In this document: piece after piece, positions 18,192 to 26,803 of the stretch
How positions within the stretch are numbered: the first letter of the stretch is position 1
Layout of the letters: each line of letters starts with the position of its first letter
Assembly (NCBI GenBank): GCA_003635185.1
Contig: PYJA01000044.1
Span: 24,680-88,679 of the forward strand
Origin: Candidatus Poribacteria bacterium
Lineage (GTDB): Bacteria; Poribacteria; WGA-4E; WGA-3G
Direction: 5' to 3'
DNA: 64,000 nucleotides
Position numbers and translations under genes: made by a program
The notes under the pieces: generated by a model
The model's input: only the letters and a program-made list of their open reading frames with translations
Databases searched by the model: none
Told to the model about the DNA's origin: nothing

Positions 18192-19079
18192 ATGTCAACA
18201 CCAAAACATCCGCTGCCCTTGCGGCGGTTAGGACGCACAGAATTAGATGTCACATGCCTCAGTATGGGTGGTGCTGGTATCGGCAGAGGGGAAATCACCG
18301 ATGATGAAGCGATAGAGGCAGTCCGCTGCGCTATTACATTAGGCATAAATTATCTTGATACGTCACCTCTTTACGGTGAGAGCGAAAGACGGGTTGGACT
18401 GGCACTTGCAGATGGGTGGCGTGAGAAGATTTATCTTGCTACGAAAACGGGGACACACCCAAAATGGCGAGGTGATTACAGCGCTGCAGGCACACGGCGC
18501 AGTGTAGAAAATAGTCTCCGTCTGTTGCGGACTGATTACCTGGATGTTTGTTTAGTGCATGACCCGTCAAGTATGGATCCGGTTGTTGCCAAAGGCGGTG
18601 CTTTAGATGAACTACAGCGGATGCGCGAGGAAGGATTGGTTAAATTCATCGGTCTTGGTGTCCGAGAACACGAATTCCATAAAATTGCTATAGAAACTGG
18701 TATCGTAGATGTCATCCTAACCCATTTGGATTATACGTTACTTAGCCAAACTGCAAATGAGTGGTTATTATCCTTTGCTCATGAAAACGACATTGGTGTC
18801 ATCAACGGCAGTCCTTTGGGAATGGCGTTACTGACTGGACTTGAACCGGATATCGAAAACAAATCACCTGAGGCAGAAAAAGCACGCCAACTCTGGCAGT
18901 GGGCAACTGACAACAATTTGAGTTTGTTGAACCTCGCTATCCAATTTTCCCTACGTCAGCCGTTAATTGCAACAACCTTGACAGGTTCTAAGAATGCGAT
19001 AGAGGTGGAGCAAAATTTTGCTGCTGCTACAACACCTGTCTCTGACGATGTGTGGCAACAACTCCAGGTACTTTTGTAG
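18192..19079 (+). CDS. aldo/keto reductase
   Basis: A 295-residue NADPH-dependent TIM-barrel oxidoreductase. The catalytic tetrad is visible: Asp and Tyr in NYLDTSPLYGESE, Lys in LATKTGTH and His in VCLVHDP. The N-terminus (LRRLGRTELDVTCLSMGGAG) and the GINYLDTSPLYG block resemble L-fucose/D-threo-aldose dehydrogenase-like members. AAGAAAGG lies upstream. The downstream SDR gene follows closely on the same strand, which points to a sugar oxidation pathway together with the isomerase at 16327. Confidence 0.93.
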   Translation: MSTPKHPLPLRRLGRTELDVTCLSMGGAGIGRGEITDDEAIEAVRCAITLGINYLDTSPLYGESERRVGLALADGWREKIYLATKTGTHPKWRGDYSAAGTRRSVENSLRLLRTDYLDVCLVHDPSSMDPVVAKGGALDELQRMREEGLVKFIGLGVREHEFHKIAIETGIVDVILTHLDYTLLSQTANEWLLSFAHENDIGVINGSPLGMALLTGLEPDIENKSPEAEKARQLWQWATDNNLSLLNLAIQFSLRQPLIATTLTGSKNAIEVEQNFAAATTPVSDDVWQQLQVLL

Positions 19080-19090
19080 GAGAAGATTTA

Positions 19091-19840
19091 ATGAAATTTC
19101 AAGGAAAGGTTGCATTAGTAACCGGAGGTAGCCGCGGTATAGGGAAGGCAACTGCTCTCAAACTTGCAGGTGAAGGTGCAACCGTTGCCGTACACTATTC
19201 CCGATCAGCTGCCAAGGCGAGAGAGGTTTGCGATCAGATTCATGTCTTGGGACAAAAAGCAATACCTGTCCAAGCCGACATCTCGGACAGAGAAGCAGTA
19301 AATAGAATGGTTGCGGTGGTAACAAAAGAACTCGGCACAATAGAATTATTAGTAAACAACGCTGGTGATGTCGGTGATATGGTATTTGAAGATCTCACCC
19401 CTGAACATTGGGATCGGATAATCGCAATTAATTTAACCGGCCCCTTCAATGTGTTATGGGCAGTCAAACCCGGGATGATCAAACAACAGTTCGGGCGTAT
19501 TGTAAATGTATCGTCAATTGCAGCGTTAGCAGTCCGCCCGAATCAAATGCCTTACGCGGCAGCAAAAGCAGGTGTTATTTCTCTGACGAAATCGTGTTGT
19601 GGCCCACTTGCCCAGCATAATATCCGCATCAATTCTGTAGCACCGGGTGCAATCGCGACAGATATGCTGAGCGAAGTTTCGCCAGAAATGGTGGAACAAC
19701 TCCGATCAACTACTCCGCTTGGCAGGCTCGGTGAACCGGAAGAGATGGCAGATGTAATAGCGTTTCTCTTAAGTGAGGAATCCAGTTATATGACGGGGGC
19801 AACTGTGATTGCAAGTGGAGGGCGTATTCTCATACCGTAA
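19091..19840 (+). CDS. short-chain dehydrogenase/reductase (FabG-like)
   Basis: A classical SDR of 249 residues. The Rossmann glycine motif is TGGSRGIG, the structural motif is NNAG, and the catalytic triad is Ser in NVSSIAAL with YAAAK (Tyr and Lys). The C-terminal GATVIASGG matches FabG-like enzymes. I start at MKFQGKVALVTGG (19091) because AGGAGAAG sits just upstream and the track start lies inside the aldo/keto reductase gene. The substrate is unknown. The stop overlaps the convergent gene 19830-21110 by 11 nt. Confidence 0.94.
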   Translation: MKFQGKVALVTGGSRGIGKATALKLAGEGATVAVHYSRSAAKAREVCDQIHVLGQKAIPVQADISDREAVNRMVAVVTKELGTIELLVNNAGDVGDMVFEDLTPEHWDRIIAINLTGPFNVLWAVKPGMIKQQFGRIVNVSSIAALAVRPNQMPYAAAKAGVISLTKSCCGPLAQHNIRINSVAPGAIATDMLSEVSPEMVEQLRSTTPLGRLGEPEEMADVIAFLLSEESSYMTGATVIASGGRILIP

Positions 19841-21110
19841 CTACCAGCTTTGTTTCTCCAATTTCCAGATCAAAAGCAACATAAGTGTGCTTACCTTCAC
19901 AGAGAAACGTGTCTCTCTGAAAGTCGCGCCGAGAATGAACCTCGCGCAGATCCCATCCGTTTACTTGGATATGACGGACCGGTGCATCAATCACTAACGT
20001 AAAGTTTGCTGTCGGGAATTGTGTGTAAAGATTTATTTGCTCTTGTTCTTCAAGGATAGTAACGTCTGTGAATTCACGTGCCATCCAATAGTGTCCGATT
20101 TCCGATGTTTTCATCCAGAGCGTTTTCGTTCTATCAGGATCGTAATTATCTAACCTTGATTTGACGGTTTTTAAAATATCAAATCCGAGTTTTTCTCCAT
20201 TAAAATAGAAACCGGGCCAATGTCCTACAAGGACACACGGCAGTTCCTTCTCAAGAATTGGTGGCAAACGCCCGCCTTGCCCATCTTCTGTAATGAACCG
20301 ATCAGCATTTCCTAAATCGTAACCTGTCCACCCGCCAAACCAATCACCTGCACACGCTACAATACTTGCAATAGCGATCCCTTTCTCCTTGTCGGCGTGC
20401 CAGATAGGGACATCTGGCAATTCATCGTGTTTAAGCCAAAGAAAATAGAAGGGGCGTGGATCATTGTTGACCTCCTGTGATGCGGCTAACACCGCCTTTG
20501 AATATGCTGCCTCTTGTCGTTTTCCGAATGCGCCAGGGCTCGTTACACCTTCACATGGAATGCCAACACTGTTTAGCATTTCCATCGCAGTGATAATATA
20601 ATCTGTTAATCTATTGTCAACAGGTGGATCTACCCACTCAACTTGTTCCCACTCTTCAGTCAGTGAGAACGTCTTCAAATCAACGACAGCGGTATGCGTG
20701 AGCATCTCCGGTGTTAAATCGAAGTTTGGCCAGATAATTTCTCTGTAAATTCGCAGCCACGACTGATATTCGTGTGTCTGACTTTTTTCGAAAACTTGGG
20801 CGGGAAACCCTTCATCAACGCGCCCAACTCCTGCGGGATAAGGAATAAGGCTAAACTTTCCTTTCACACCGTTTTCCCAGCACCATTCTGCCCACTCCCA
20901 CGCAAAGTCTGCAGGGATTGTTGGTGGTATTTTTTTTAGTTGAGCCGCATCACCTTCCCATCGATCTGGCGGGATATTCGGTTGATGTCGTGCTTTCCAC
21001 GCATGTCTTTGTTGTATCCAATAATAGGCGAGATTAATTACCGGACATGAATCGTCAACAATAAGGGATAATGGTGTTCTGAGGAGTGGATTACAGATAG
21101 TAACATTCAT
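19830..21110 (-). CDS. conserved hypothetical, possible polysaccharide-deacetylase-like barrel
   Basis: A 426-residue cytoplasmic protein without a signal peptide. The N-terminal TPLSLIVDDSCPVINLAYYW, then ENGVKGKFSLIPYPAGVGRV, resemble the first two strands of NodB-type deacetylase barrels (acidic pair, then a change in beta strand), and PCVLVGHWPGFYFNGEKLGF could supply a later histidine. The rest is unlike any family I can name. It is probably co-transcribed with the GDPD gene upstream (12-nt gap). The deacetylase idea is a weak inference. Confidence 0.7.
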   Translation of the reverse strand: MNVTICNPLLRTPLSLIVDDSCPVINLAYYWIQQRHAWKARHQPNIPPDRWEGDAAQLKKIPPTIPADFAWEWAEWCWENGVKGKFSLIPYPAGVGRVDEGFPAQVFEKSQTHEYQSWLRIYREIIWPNFDLTPEMLTHTAVVDLKTFSLTEEWEQVEWVDPPVDNRLTDYIITAMEMLNSVGIPCEGVTSPGAFGKRQEAAYSKAVLAASQEVNNDPRPFYFLWLKHDELPDVPIWHADKEKGIAIASIVACAGDWFGGWTGYDLGNADRFITEDGQGGRLPPILEKELPCVLVGHWPGFYFNGEKLGFDILKTVKSRLDNYDPDRTKTLWMKTSEIGHYWMAREFTDVTILEEQEQINLYTQFPTANFTLVIDAPVRHIQVNGWDLREVHSRRDFQRDTFLCEGKHTYVAFDLEIGETKLVVTV

Positions 21111-21122
21111 TCTTTTCTGCTT

Positions 21123-21896
21123 CTATAGTCCAGTTTCATTGGTAATTTGTTTAACACAGTTTCTGATGTAGGGTACATCGTCTACCCATAGCCCTTGAAT
21201 ACCATTTTTTAGTGCCCAAGCAACATCCTGGGATGTCAAGATAAATCCAGCCTCAACAACAATTCCTTTTGCACACAATTCATTAACTTGTCGTGGAATG
21301 GAACGTGTAAAGGCGTTGTAGATTCCAAAATGATTAATTTTGTGCCATCCCAAGATAATACGGTTTGCATCAATCTCGGTGGCTGCTTTGAGAAAGTTTG
21401 CCATCGGATTAATGAAAATCACGCTCGTCTGGAGTTTCGGTTCTAATCGTTTCGCATCAACAAGCAATTGTTTTCGAAGATAAAAGGTGAGAATGCTGAC
21501 AAGATGAACGACATCAAAGTGATAAATACGTTCTATGATGATAGGGAGGAGTTCAGGTGTGTCCGATTTCGGTTCAACAAAACACGGCATCAGGTTTTCC
21601 TGTGCAAATCTAAGTGCGTCATCAAGGTGTGCCACAGGTTCATCTGAGTTTTTTGATTTTAATTGCTGTACCTCTTTCCAGTTTAATTGGCTGAGGGGCA
21701 TCGAGCATCCAGTGGCTTCGCTAATATCGTATCGGTTAAAATCAACATGAATCAACACTGGTTGCTTATCTTGGGTGAGGCAGACATCACATTCAAATCC
21801 ATCAGCACCGTCTGAGAGTGCTTGTTTAAAAGAGGCAAGTGTGTTTTCGGGTGCGCGTCCCATGCCGCCGCGATGTGCCAGAAGTTGAATGTTCAT
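21123..21896 (-). CDS. glycerophosphodiester phosphodiesterase family protein
   Basis: A GDPD-type TIM barrel of 257 residues. The family signature is clear at the N-terminus: LLAHRGGMGRAPENTLASF (catalytic HRG and EN) and DGFECDVCLTQDKQPVLIHV (E, D and the second His). GDPDs release glycerol 3-phosphate from lipid head groups, or cleave related phosphodiesters. No signal peptide, so it should be cytoplasmic. The start codon overlaps the stop of the HNH gene by 4 nt (ATGA), indicating one operon. Confidence 0.93.
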   Translation of the reverse strand: MNIQLLAHRGGMGRAPENTLASFKQALSDGADGFECDVCLTQDKQPVLIHVDFNRYDISEATGCSMPLSQLNWKEVQQLKSKNSDEPVAHLDDALRFAQENLMPCFVEPKSDTPELLPIIIERIYHFDVVHLVSILTFYLRKQLLVDAKRLEPKLQTSVIFINPMANFLKAATEIDANRIILGWHKINHFGIYNAFTRSIPRQVNELCAKGIVVEAGFILTSQDVAWALKNGIQGLWVDDVPYIRNCVKQITNETGL

Positions 21897-22330
21897 AAAC
21901 TAATTTGTGCCGGATGTTCTCCTAAACTTAATAAGGCTCTACGCAGATTTATCCGCTGTGGAAGATTCATATTCAGTACCTCAGCTGTTGCCCTACCTGT
22001 CCGCGTACGACCTAAAATGAGGAGAAGGTCTTCACTCCACATAAAATGGCGATTCCAGTTTTTTAAACGAGGATTGAAGAGTGGAACACGTTGTCCTGTT
22101 TGTGGGTCTTGTGCATGTGTTTTTGCATGCTTGTGGTTGTTACACCTTGGGCATGCCCACGCTAAATTATCTAATGAATTAGTTCCACCCGTTTTTTGAG
22201 GAATGATATGTTCACAATGAAAAGAGGAGGTGGCGAAATTGTCAGGTGTTCTGCAATATTCACAAAATCCTTTCGCACGTCCTTGAACTTGTCGGCGTAT
22301 ACGAGCAGAAATACGATCAACGAACATCAT
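21893..22330 (-). CDS. HNH endonuclease
   Basis: A 145-residue protein with an HNH/zinc core: CEYCRTPDNF, then FHCEHIIPQKTGGTNSLDNL and WACPRCNNHK. The CxxC...H...N...CxxCN pattern is complete. Such free-standing nucleases are found with mobile elements, in restriction-like systems and in cyanobacterial gene pairs. It overlaps the upstream gene (22327-22821) by 4 nt and the downstream GDPD gene by 4 nt. The coupled upstream gene is probably its partner; the biological role is not known. Confidence 0.92.
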   Translation of the reverse strand: MMFVDRISARIRRQVQGRAKGFCEYCRTPDNFATSSFHCEHIIPQKTGGTNSLDNLAWACPRCNNHKHAKTHAQDPQTGQRVPLFNPRLKNWNRHFMWSEDLLLILGRTRTGRATAEVLNMNLPQRINLRRALLSLGEHPAQISL

Positions 22331-22821
22331 CCTTTACTATATTCCTGCCTTTTGGTTTCCGAATGAATTAATTGGGAAATAGATTCATAATAATCGGGTT
22401 CATCATGTTGGGAAATATGGAGACCATATTCTGAGAGAATTTCGCTTGCTGGTTTTTTCCAACGATGTACTAAGATAGTGAGTGCTTCAAGACGTTTGAC
22501 ACTCATTTCTGCCAACTTTGTTAAAAAATTCTCGTATTCAACCGTTTCGTCATCGCATAAGTCTGTATCCTCTCGCTTAAGTCGCAATTCCCAATATCGT
22601 CGATTCTCTTTTTCGGGTAAACGGGTGTTTTTCTTGATAAATGCTAATACCTCATCATCAGAGGCATCAGGATCGACGTTTTCATCTACTATGCTCCCCT
22701 GCTGTTGCTGCCATTCTGCCAACTTCTGCGTGAATTGATCCAGTTCGCCCGGCGATAACTGTTTAACGCTATTCAGTAAATGTTCTACTCTTAGTTCAGC
22801 GGGGACATCAACGATAGACAT
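22327..22821 (-). CDS. hypothetical partner of the HNH nuclease
   Basis: 164 residues, mostly helical and charged, starting MSIVDVPAELRVEHLLNSVK. I pick the second ATG (22821) because GGAGGA lies 7 nt before it but only 1 nt before the first. Central RRYWELRLKREDTDL, MSVKRLEALTILVHRWKK and ILSEYGLHI blocks look conserved-type. I recall proteins of this pattern next to HNH genes in other bacteria, which the ATGA overlap here supports, but no function is established. An antitoxin, inhibitor or DNA-targeting subunit are all possible. Confidence 0.8.
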   Translation of the reverse strand: MSIVDVPAELRVEHLLNSVKQLSPGELDQFTQKLAEWQQQQGSIVDENVDPDASDDEVLAFIKKNTRLPEKENRRYWELRLKREDTDLCDDETVEYENFLTKLAEMSVKRLEALTILVHRWKKPASEILSEYGLHISQHDEPDYYESISQLIHSETKRQEYSKG

Positions 22822-22935
22822 TAGCATTCCTCCGAGGATGTAATGATATAGCGATTACAAATCGCTTTATATACCACAAGTTTAACACAGATTGTTGCAG
22901 GTTGCAAGTCGTTCTGTGTTGGCGTACGGAACAGG

Positions 22936-23667
22936 TTAGACTTCCTTTTTCTTATGCCACATCCACTCAAAGTTATCCTGCGGTTGAAATCCTAAAATCC
23001 GTTTCGTCTTCACATTTGAGAATTGCTGATGGGGCAAGTCTGCGAAGATATTGAAAATCTCACATTTTGATGGTAGTTCTTCCAGATCAATTTCCAGCCC
23101 CAACCGAAACGCCTCACCCGCATCGCGCCAGCTCACGGAAAATGGATTGAGATCGGTACCTTCTGCTTCATAGTTGAGGTCTTGGAAACTGAGAAATAGA
23201 TAACAGAGAACATAGATGTCGTAATGTTCAGTAAATATCTTACAGATTTCTTGTCCAAGCCCCTTCGTTAACGGATAGAGTCCCGTGCTGGTATGCGGTG
23301 GCACATCAGGGTTGATTTCATAATCGTAGGAAGTATAACTCTCACCTTGGATGGTAAAATGCGGACCGGTATTGATAACGCGGCGTATGCCGTGTTCAAC
23401 AGCAGCACGCATCATGTTATAACATCCACGGGTGCTAACATCAAATGCTAATTGCCGGTCATGACGAAGCACTGAGCAGTTGATAATAGTGTCCATTCCC
23501 TCTGCTGCGTGCATCACTTGGTCTAATGAACCGACATCAATGTGCATAGATTCATGTTTCGTTTCAATCTCATTTATGTCTGTTACGCGCAAAGTGTAGT
23601 AGGGTTCCAATGCCTTAACAACATGGGGACCGAGGTAACCGTTTCCACCTAAAATAAGAACTTTCAT
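22936..23667 (-). CDS. NAD-dependent epimerase/dehydratase family protein
   Basis: An extended-SDR protein of 243 residues. The Rossmann motif is GGNGYLG at the N-terminus; the catalytic region is TSTGLYPLTKGLGQ, where Y-x3-K is complete. I start at MKVLILGGNGYLG (23667) because GGAGGAAA lies upstream. It is shorter than most sugar epimerases (about 310 residues). It is tandem with a second epimerase-like gene (23690-24409), 22 nt apart on the same strand, suggesting joint action on one nucleotide sugar or a related compound. Confidence 0.88.
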   Translation of the reverse strand: MKVLILGGNGYLGPHVVKALEPYYTLRVTDINEIETKHESMHIDVGSLDQVMHAAEGMDTIINCSVLRHDRQLAFDVSTRGCYNMMRAAVEHGIRRVINTGPHFTIQGESYTSYDYEINPDVPPHTSTGLYPLTKGLGQEICKIFTEHYDIYVLCYLFLSFQDLNYEAEGTDLNPFSVSWRDAGEAFRLGLEIDLEELPSKCEIFNIFADLPHQQFSNVKTKRILGFQPQDNFEWMWHKKKEV

Positions 23668-23689
23668 TGCTATATTTCCTCCGGGCCAG

Positions 23690-24409
23690 CTATTTTGTCG
23701 TTGGCACAAATTGTGGATTGAATTTCAAATGTCCCTTCGCTTTTCCGATATTAAAACGGGAACCGGAAAAGTCCGATTGGACATGAAAAATGCCCCATTT
23801 CGACGGTGCATCAATTGCGCCTTGGAATGCTGCAACAGCATCGTTTATTTCAAGCCACATAGCGTTGAACTCCGCCTCAGCTGCTTCTTCAGCTGTAGTA
23901 ATTGTGCCAAGTCTAAGGCATGTTACTTGGATTTTTCCTTCCCGTGCGAATTCACGACATGTAAATTCACCAAGGTGTTTTGCCAGTACGAAACTATCCG
24001 TACTCGGACGCGGCCTCCAATTCTCTTTAACAGTCCAATCTTCACTGTGTTGCTCAAACAAGCGAAGTGTGCTGGCATAGATAAAGTGTTGGACACCTTC
24101 TGCCGATGCAGCCATCAACAAGTTGTAGGTGCAACGTGTCTGATAATCAATCTCAAAGTTTTCTGGTTGGTCGGCATTTGCCACAAGATCGGACGGGACT
24201 TCTGCGATATGGACAATAGCGTCTATGCCCTTCACCAATTCGTTTGTTGACTCGTCGTGTCCTAACGCACTCTGCACAAACTCACATCCATGTAAATTGG
24301 CGCTATCAATAGGTTGAAGTTCAGTTAGACGGATCGTATGCGATTTAGATGCAGCGGCTACTAATTTGCGTGCCAATTCAGAAGCTGCTGAGGTAATCAA
24401 AACTTTCAT
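23690..24409 (-). CDS. NAD-dependent epimerase/dehydratase family protein (second)
   Basis: A 239-residue extended-SDR protein. The N-terminal KVLITSAASELARKLV has a poor glycine motif: the usual GxxGxxG is replaced by SAASELA, so cofactor binding may be weak or altered. The VLAKHLGEF segment retains the Lys of YxxxK, but the Tyr position holds Phe in STDSFVLAKH. Both changes suggest a non-catalytic or regulatory homologue, perhaps forming a heterodimer with the intact neighbour at 22936. The track translation spans the whole ORF without interruption. Confidence 0.82.
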   Translation of the reverse strand: MKVLITSAASELARKLVAAASKSHTIRLTELQPIDSANLHGCEFVQSALGHDESTNELVKGIDAIVHIAEVPSDLVANADQPENFEIDYQTRCTYNLLMAASAEGVQHFIYASTLRLFEQHSEDWTVKENWRPRPSTDSFVLAKHLGEFTCREFAREGKIQVTCLRLGTITTAEEAAEAEFNAMWLEINDAVAAFQGAIDAPSKWGIFHVQSDFSGSRFNIGKAKGHLKFNPQFVPTTK

Positions 24410-24445
24410 AGGATTTCTCTCAAAATTTGGGATATTAGGTTTGTT

Positions 24446-24856
24446 CTATAAAACTTCTCGAATTTTCGTTGCAATGTTTTTAATCTCTTCAATATTTCCT
24501 TCACCCCTCGGTTGCCAAAGTGGCTGCAATGAATCTGCTTTCCACCGCGGAATGAGGTGCAGATGAAAATGGAAAACCGTCTGAAATCCGGCTGGTTCGT
24601 TATTTTGAATTAGGTTGAGACCATCTGGGTTTAGTGCCTCACGAATCGCTGTAGCAAGCGGGATTGCGGCTTCCATTATTTTACTGCCTACTTCTGTAGG
24701 TATATCAAAGATATTCCGATAGTGTTGCTTCGGTATAATCACTAAATGTCCCGGGGTTGCAGGGGCAATATCCATAAAAGCAAAAACGTGTTCGTTTTCA
24801 TATACTTTGGCAGAGGGAATTTGGCCTTCAGCAATCGCACAAAAGATACATTCCAT
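24446..24856 (-). CDS. HIT family nucleotide hydrolase/transferase
   Basis: A 136-residue histidine-triad protein. The triad H96-F-H98-L-H100 (HFHLHLIPR) is complete, and the N-terminal CIFCAIAEGQIPSAKVYE plus DIAPATPGHLVIIPKQHY are standard. HIT proteins hydrolyse AMP-linked substrates such as adenosine phosphoramidates. I use the ATG at 24856 (MECIFC) with GAGGA upstream rather than the track start six codons earlier. Confidence 0.94.
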   Translation of the reverse strand: MECIFCAIAEGQIPSAKVYENEHVFAFMDIAPATPGHLVIIPKQHYRNIFDIPTEVGSKIMEAAIPLATAIREALNPDGLNLIQNNEPAGFQTVFHFHLHLIPRWKADSLQPLWQPRGEGNIEEIKNIATKIREVL

Positions 24857-24923
24857 TAATTCGTATCCTCGCAAGAATTTTGGGTAATTTTAGCAAATTC
24901 GGATTTGAATATCAAGAATAAAT

Positions 24924-25094
24924 ATGAGTTCGTTTACGACACCTGTCAACTCGTTGACATCTGTTCAGGAGATATGTTATCATTTCAAGCAAGGTGGGAA
25001 GAATTTTGTAGCCTTAAAAATTATTGATGACGGAGATGTGATTGGAGGTTTTGATTTTCAAGTTACAGCACCAAAGGATCGGAGACATAGTTAA
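24924..25094 (+). CDS. possible small ORF (56 codons), doubtful
   Basis: An open frame between the HIT gene and the first PhyH gene encodes MSSFTTPVNSLTSVQEICYH and ends in a basic KDRRHS tail. No Shine-Dalgarno is evident and no family is recognised. It might be a remnant of a larger gene. I list it only because it fills the 270-base gap. Confidence 0.25.
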   Translation: MSSFTTPVNSLTSVQEICYHFKQGGKNFVALKIIDDGDVIGGFDFQVTAPKDRRHS

Positions 25095-25147
25095 ACCTGT
25101 AACTATTGAACCAGTGAAAATGTCTTGAATTAGGAGGAGTTCCATAA

Positions 25148-25882
25148 ATGATAGGTGAAGAAAAATTTAAGGTAGACCTTGAAGGCTATCTCGTCATTAA
25201 GAACGTTTTGACTGAAGACGAAGTGGCAGAAATGAACGCCTTTATAGACAAAGGCGATATGGATAGGCGACCGAGTCTTTGGGGAGAACCGTTTAAGAAT
25301 TTGATTGACCATCCAAAAATACTTCCGTACCTTATTGAGTTATTGGGACCGCATGTCCGTCTCGATCATGATTACGCAATCTTGATGAACGCAGGCGAAA
25401 AAAGGGGTGGATTGCACGGCGGTGAAGATGGTGGACATGCACGCGGAAACGTGGGGGATCACTGGTATAAATACCGCGATGGCGTGATGCGGAATGGATT
25501 GTGTGTGATGACCTACAATTTGGCAGATGCCCCGGAAGGTGCAGGCGGGTTTGCGTGTATTCCAGCAAGTCATAAAAGCAATTTTGCACCAGAAATTCCG
25601 AGAGAGGTTCGACTCTTTGAACGTGCAGCACACTATGTCGTTCAACCGCCACTTGAAGCGGGAGATGTGCTGTTTTTTACTGAAGCACTTATTCACGGTA
25701 CAATGCCGTGGACAGCAACGCATCAGCGGCGTGCTTTGCTATATAAATATAGTCCCGGACATTCCGCGTGGTCGGGGAATTACTATGACATTAGCCAGTA
25801 TAACGACTTGACAGAACAGCAGAAACGAATGCTCTTGCCACCATCTATAGGTAGGAGGCCGCGCGTTGTAGAAGCGAATTGA
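25148..25882 (+). CDS. PhyH (phytanoyl-CoA dioxygenase) family protein
   Basis: A 244-residue member of the Fe(II)/2-oxoglutarate dioxygenase superfamily. Visible blocks are the N-terminal EGYLVIKNVLTEDEVAEMNA, the jelly-roll stretch PEGAGGFACIPASHKSNF, and the distal VLFFTEALIHGTMPW with RRALLYKYSPGH (distal His and 2OG-binding Arg). The first ligand motif is not the plain HxD; the candidate is LHGGEDGG (HxxE), so metal coordination may be atypical. The substrate is unknown. AGGAGG precedes the ATG. A close paralogue follows at 26057. Confidence 0.9.
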   Translation: MIGEEKFKVDLEGYLVIKNVLTEDEVAEMNAFIDKGDMDRRPSLWGEPFKNLIDHPKILPYLIELLGPHVRLDHDYAILMNAGEKRGGLHGGEDGGHARGNVGDHWYKYRDGVMRNGLCVMTYNLADAPEGAGGFACIPASHKSNFAPEIPREVRLFERAAHYVVQPPLEAGDVLFFTEALIHGTMPWTATHQRRALLYKYSPGHSAWSGNYYDISQYNDLTEQQKRMLLPPSIGRRPRVVEAN

Positions 25883-26056
25883 GATTGACTGTTATAGTGA
25901 AATCCACAATTACCTGGACATTGGCAAGGTTAGGAAACCTTGCCAGCGTTATGGTGTGGGGATGTTGTTCATTGAAATGTGAACATATTTTCGGATTTTA
26001 CTATAAGAATCTGGTGCTAAAACTGATAACCACTACATAGAAAGGAATTTATATCC

Positions 26057-26791
26057 ATGACAGGTGAAGAGAAATTTGCCGCAGACCTTGAGGGATATCT
26101 GATAATTAAGAACGTTTTGACAGATGATGAAGTTGGTGAGATGAACGCCTTTATTGACAGAGGTGAGCTGCAAGGACCTCCGAGTCTTTGGGGTGAACCC
26201 TTTAAACGTCTCATTGACCATCCGAAAATTCTACCCTATCTTATAGAAATGCTGGGTCCAAATGTCCGTCTGGATCACGATTACCCCATTTTTATGAAAG
26301 ATGGCGATGGACGCGGAGGACTACACGGTGGTGAAGATGGTGGTCGGCCCGGTGGTCCCGAAGGCGATCATTGGTATAAGTATCGTGACGGTGTGATGCG
26401 GAATGGGTTATGTGTCATGACATACAACCTTGCAGATGCACCTGAAGGCGCAGGCGGTTTTGCATGTATTCCGGGGAGCCACAAAAGCAACTTTTTGAGA
26501 GAAATACCACCAGAAGTTCGCAACTTTGAACGTCCAGTACACTATGTCGTTCAACCTGCGCTTGGAGCAGGAGATGTGTTGTTTTTTACGGAGGCACTTG
26601 TTCATGGCACAATGCCGTGGAAAGCGGACCATCAACGTCGTTCCTTGTTATACAAATACAGTCCGGGACATTCCGCGTGGTCCGGAAATTACTACGACAT
26701 TAGCAAATACGGCGAGTTGACTGAGCAGCAGAAACGGATGCTGATGGCACCGTCCATTGGTGGGAGACCGCGCGTCGTAGATTCAAATTAA
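26057..26791 (+). CDS. PhyH family protein, tandem paralogue
   Basis: Identical length (244 residues) to the gene at 25148, and the two proteins align without gaps end to end, with most residues the same; this is a tandem duplication of a whole gene. All functional blocks are kept: EGYLIIKNVLTDDEVGEMNA, GLHGGEDGG, HKSNFLREIP, VLFFTEALVHGTMPW and RRSLLYKYSPGH. The intergenic stretch 25883-26056 contains a small hairpin (ggcaaggttaggaaaccttg). The ankyrin protein gene starts 12 nt after its stop and is probably co-transcribed. Confidence 0.9.
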   Translation: MTGEEKFAADLEGYLIIKNVLTDDEVGEMNAFIDRGELQGPPSLWGEPFKRLIDHPKILPYLIEMLGPNVRLDHDYPIFMKDGDGRGGLHGGEDGGRPGGPEGDHWYKYRDGVMRNGLCVMTYNLADAPEGAGGFACIPGSHKSNFLREIPPEVRNFERPVHYVVQPALGAGDVLFFTEALVHGTMPWKADHQRRSLLYKYSPGHSAWSGNYYDISKYGELTEQQKRMLMAPSIGGRPRVVDSN

Positions 26792-26803
26792 GAGGAAGGT
26801 GTA

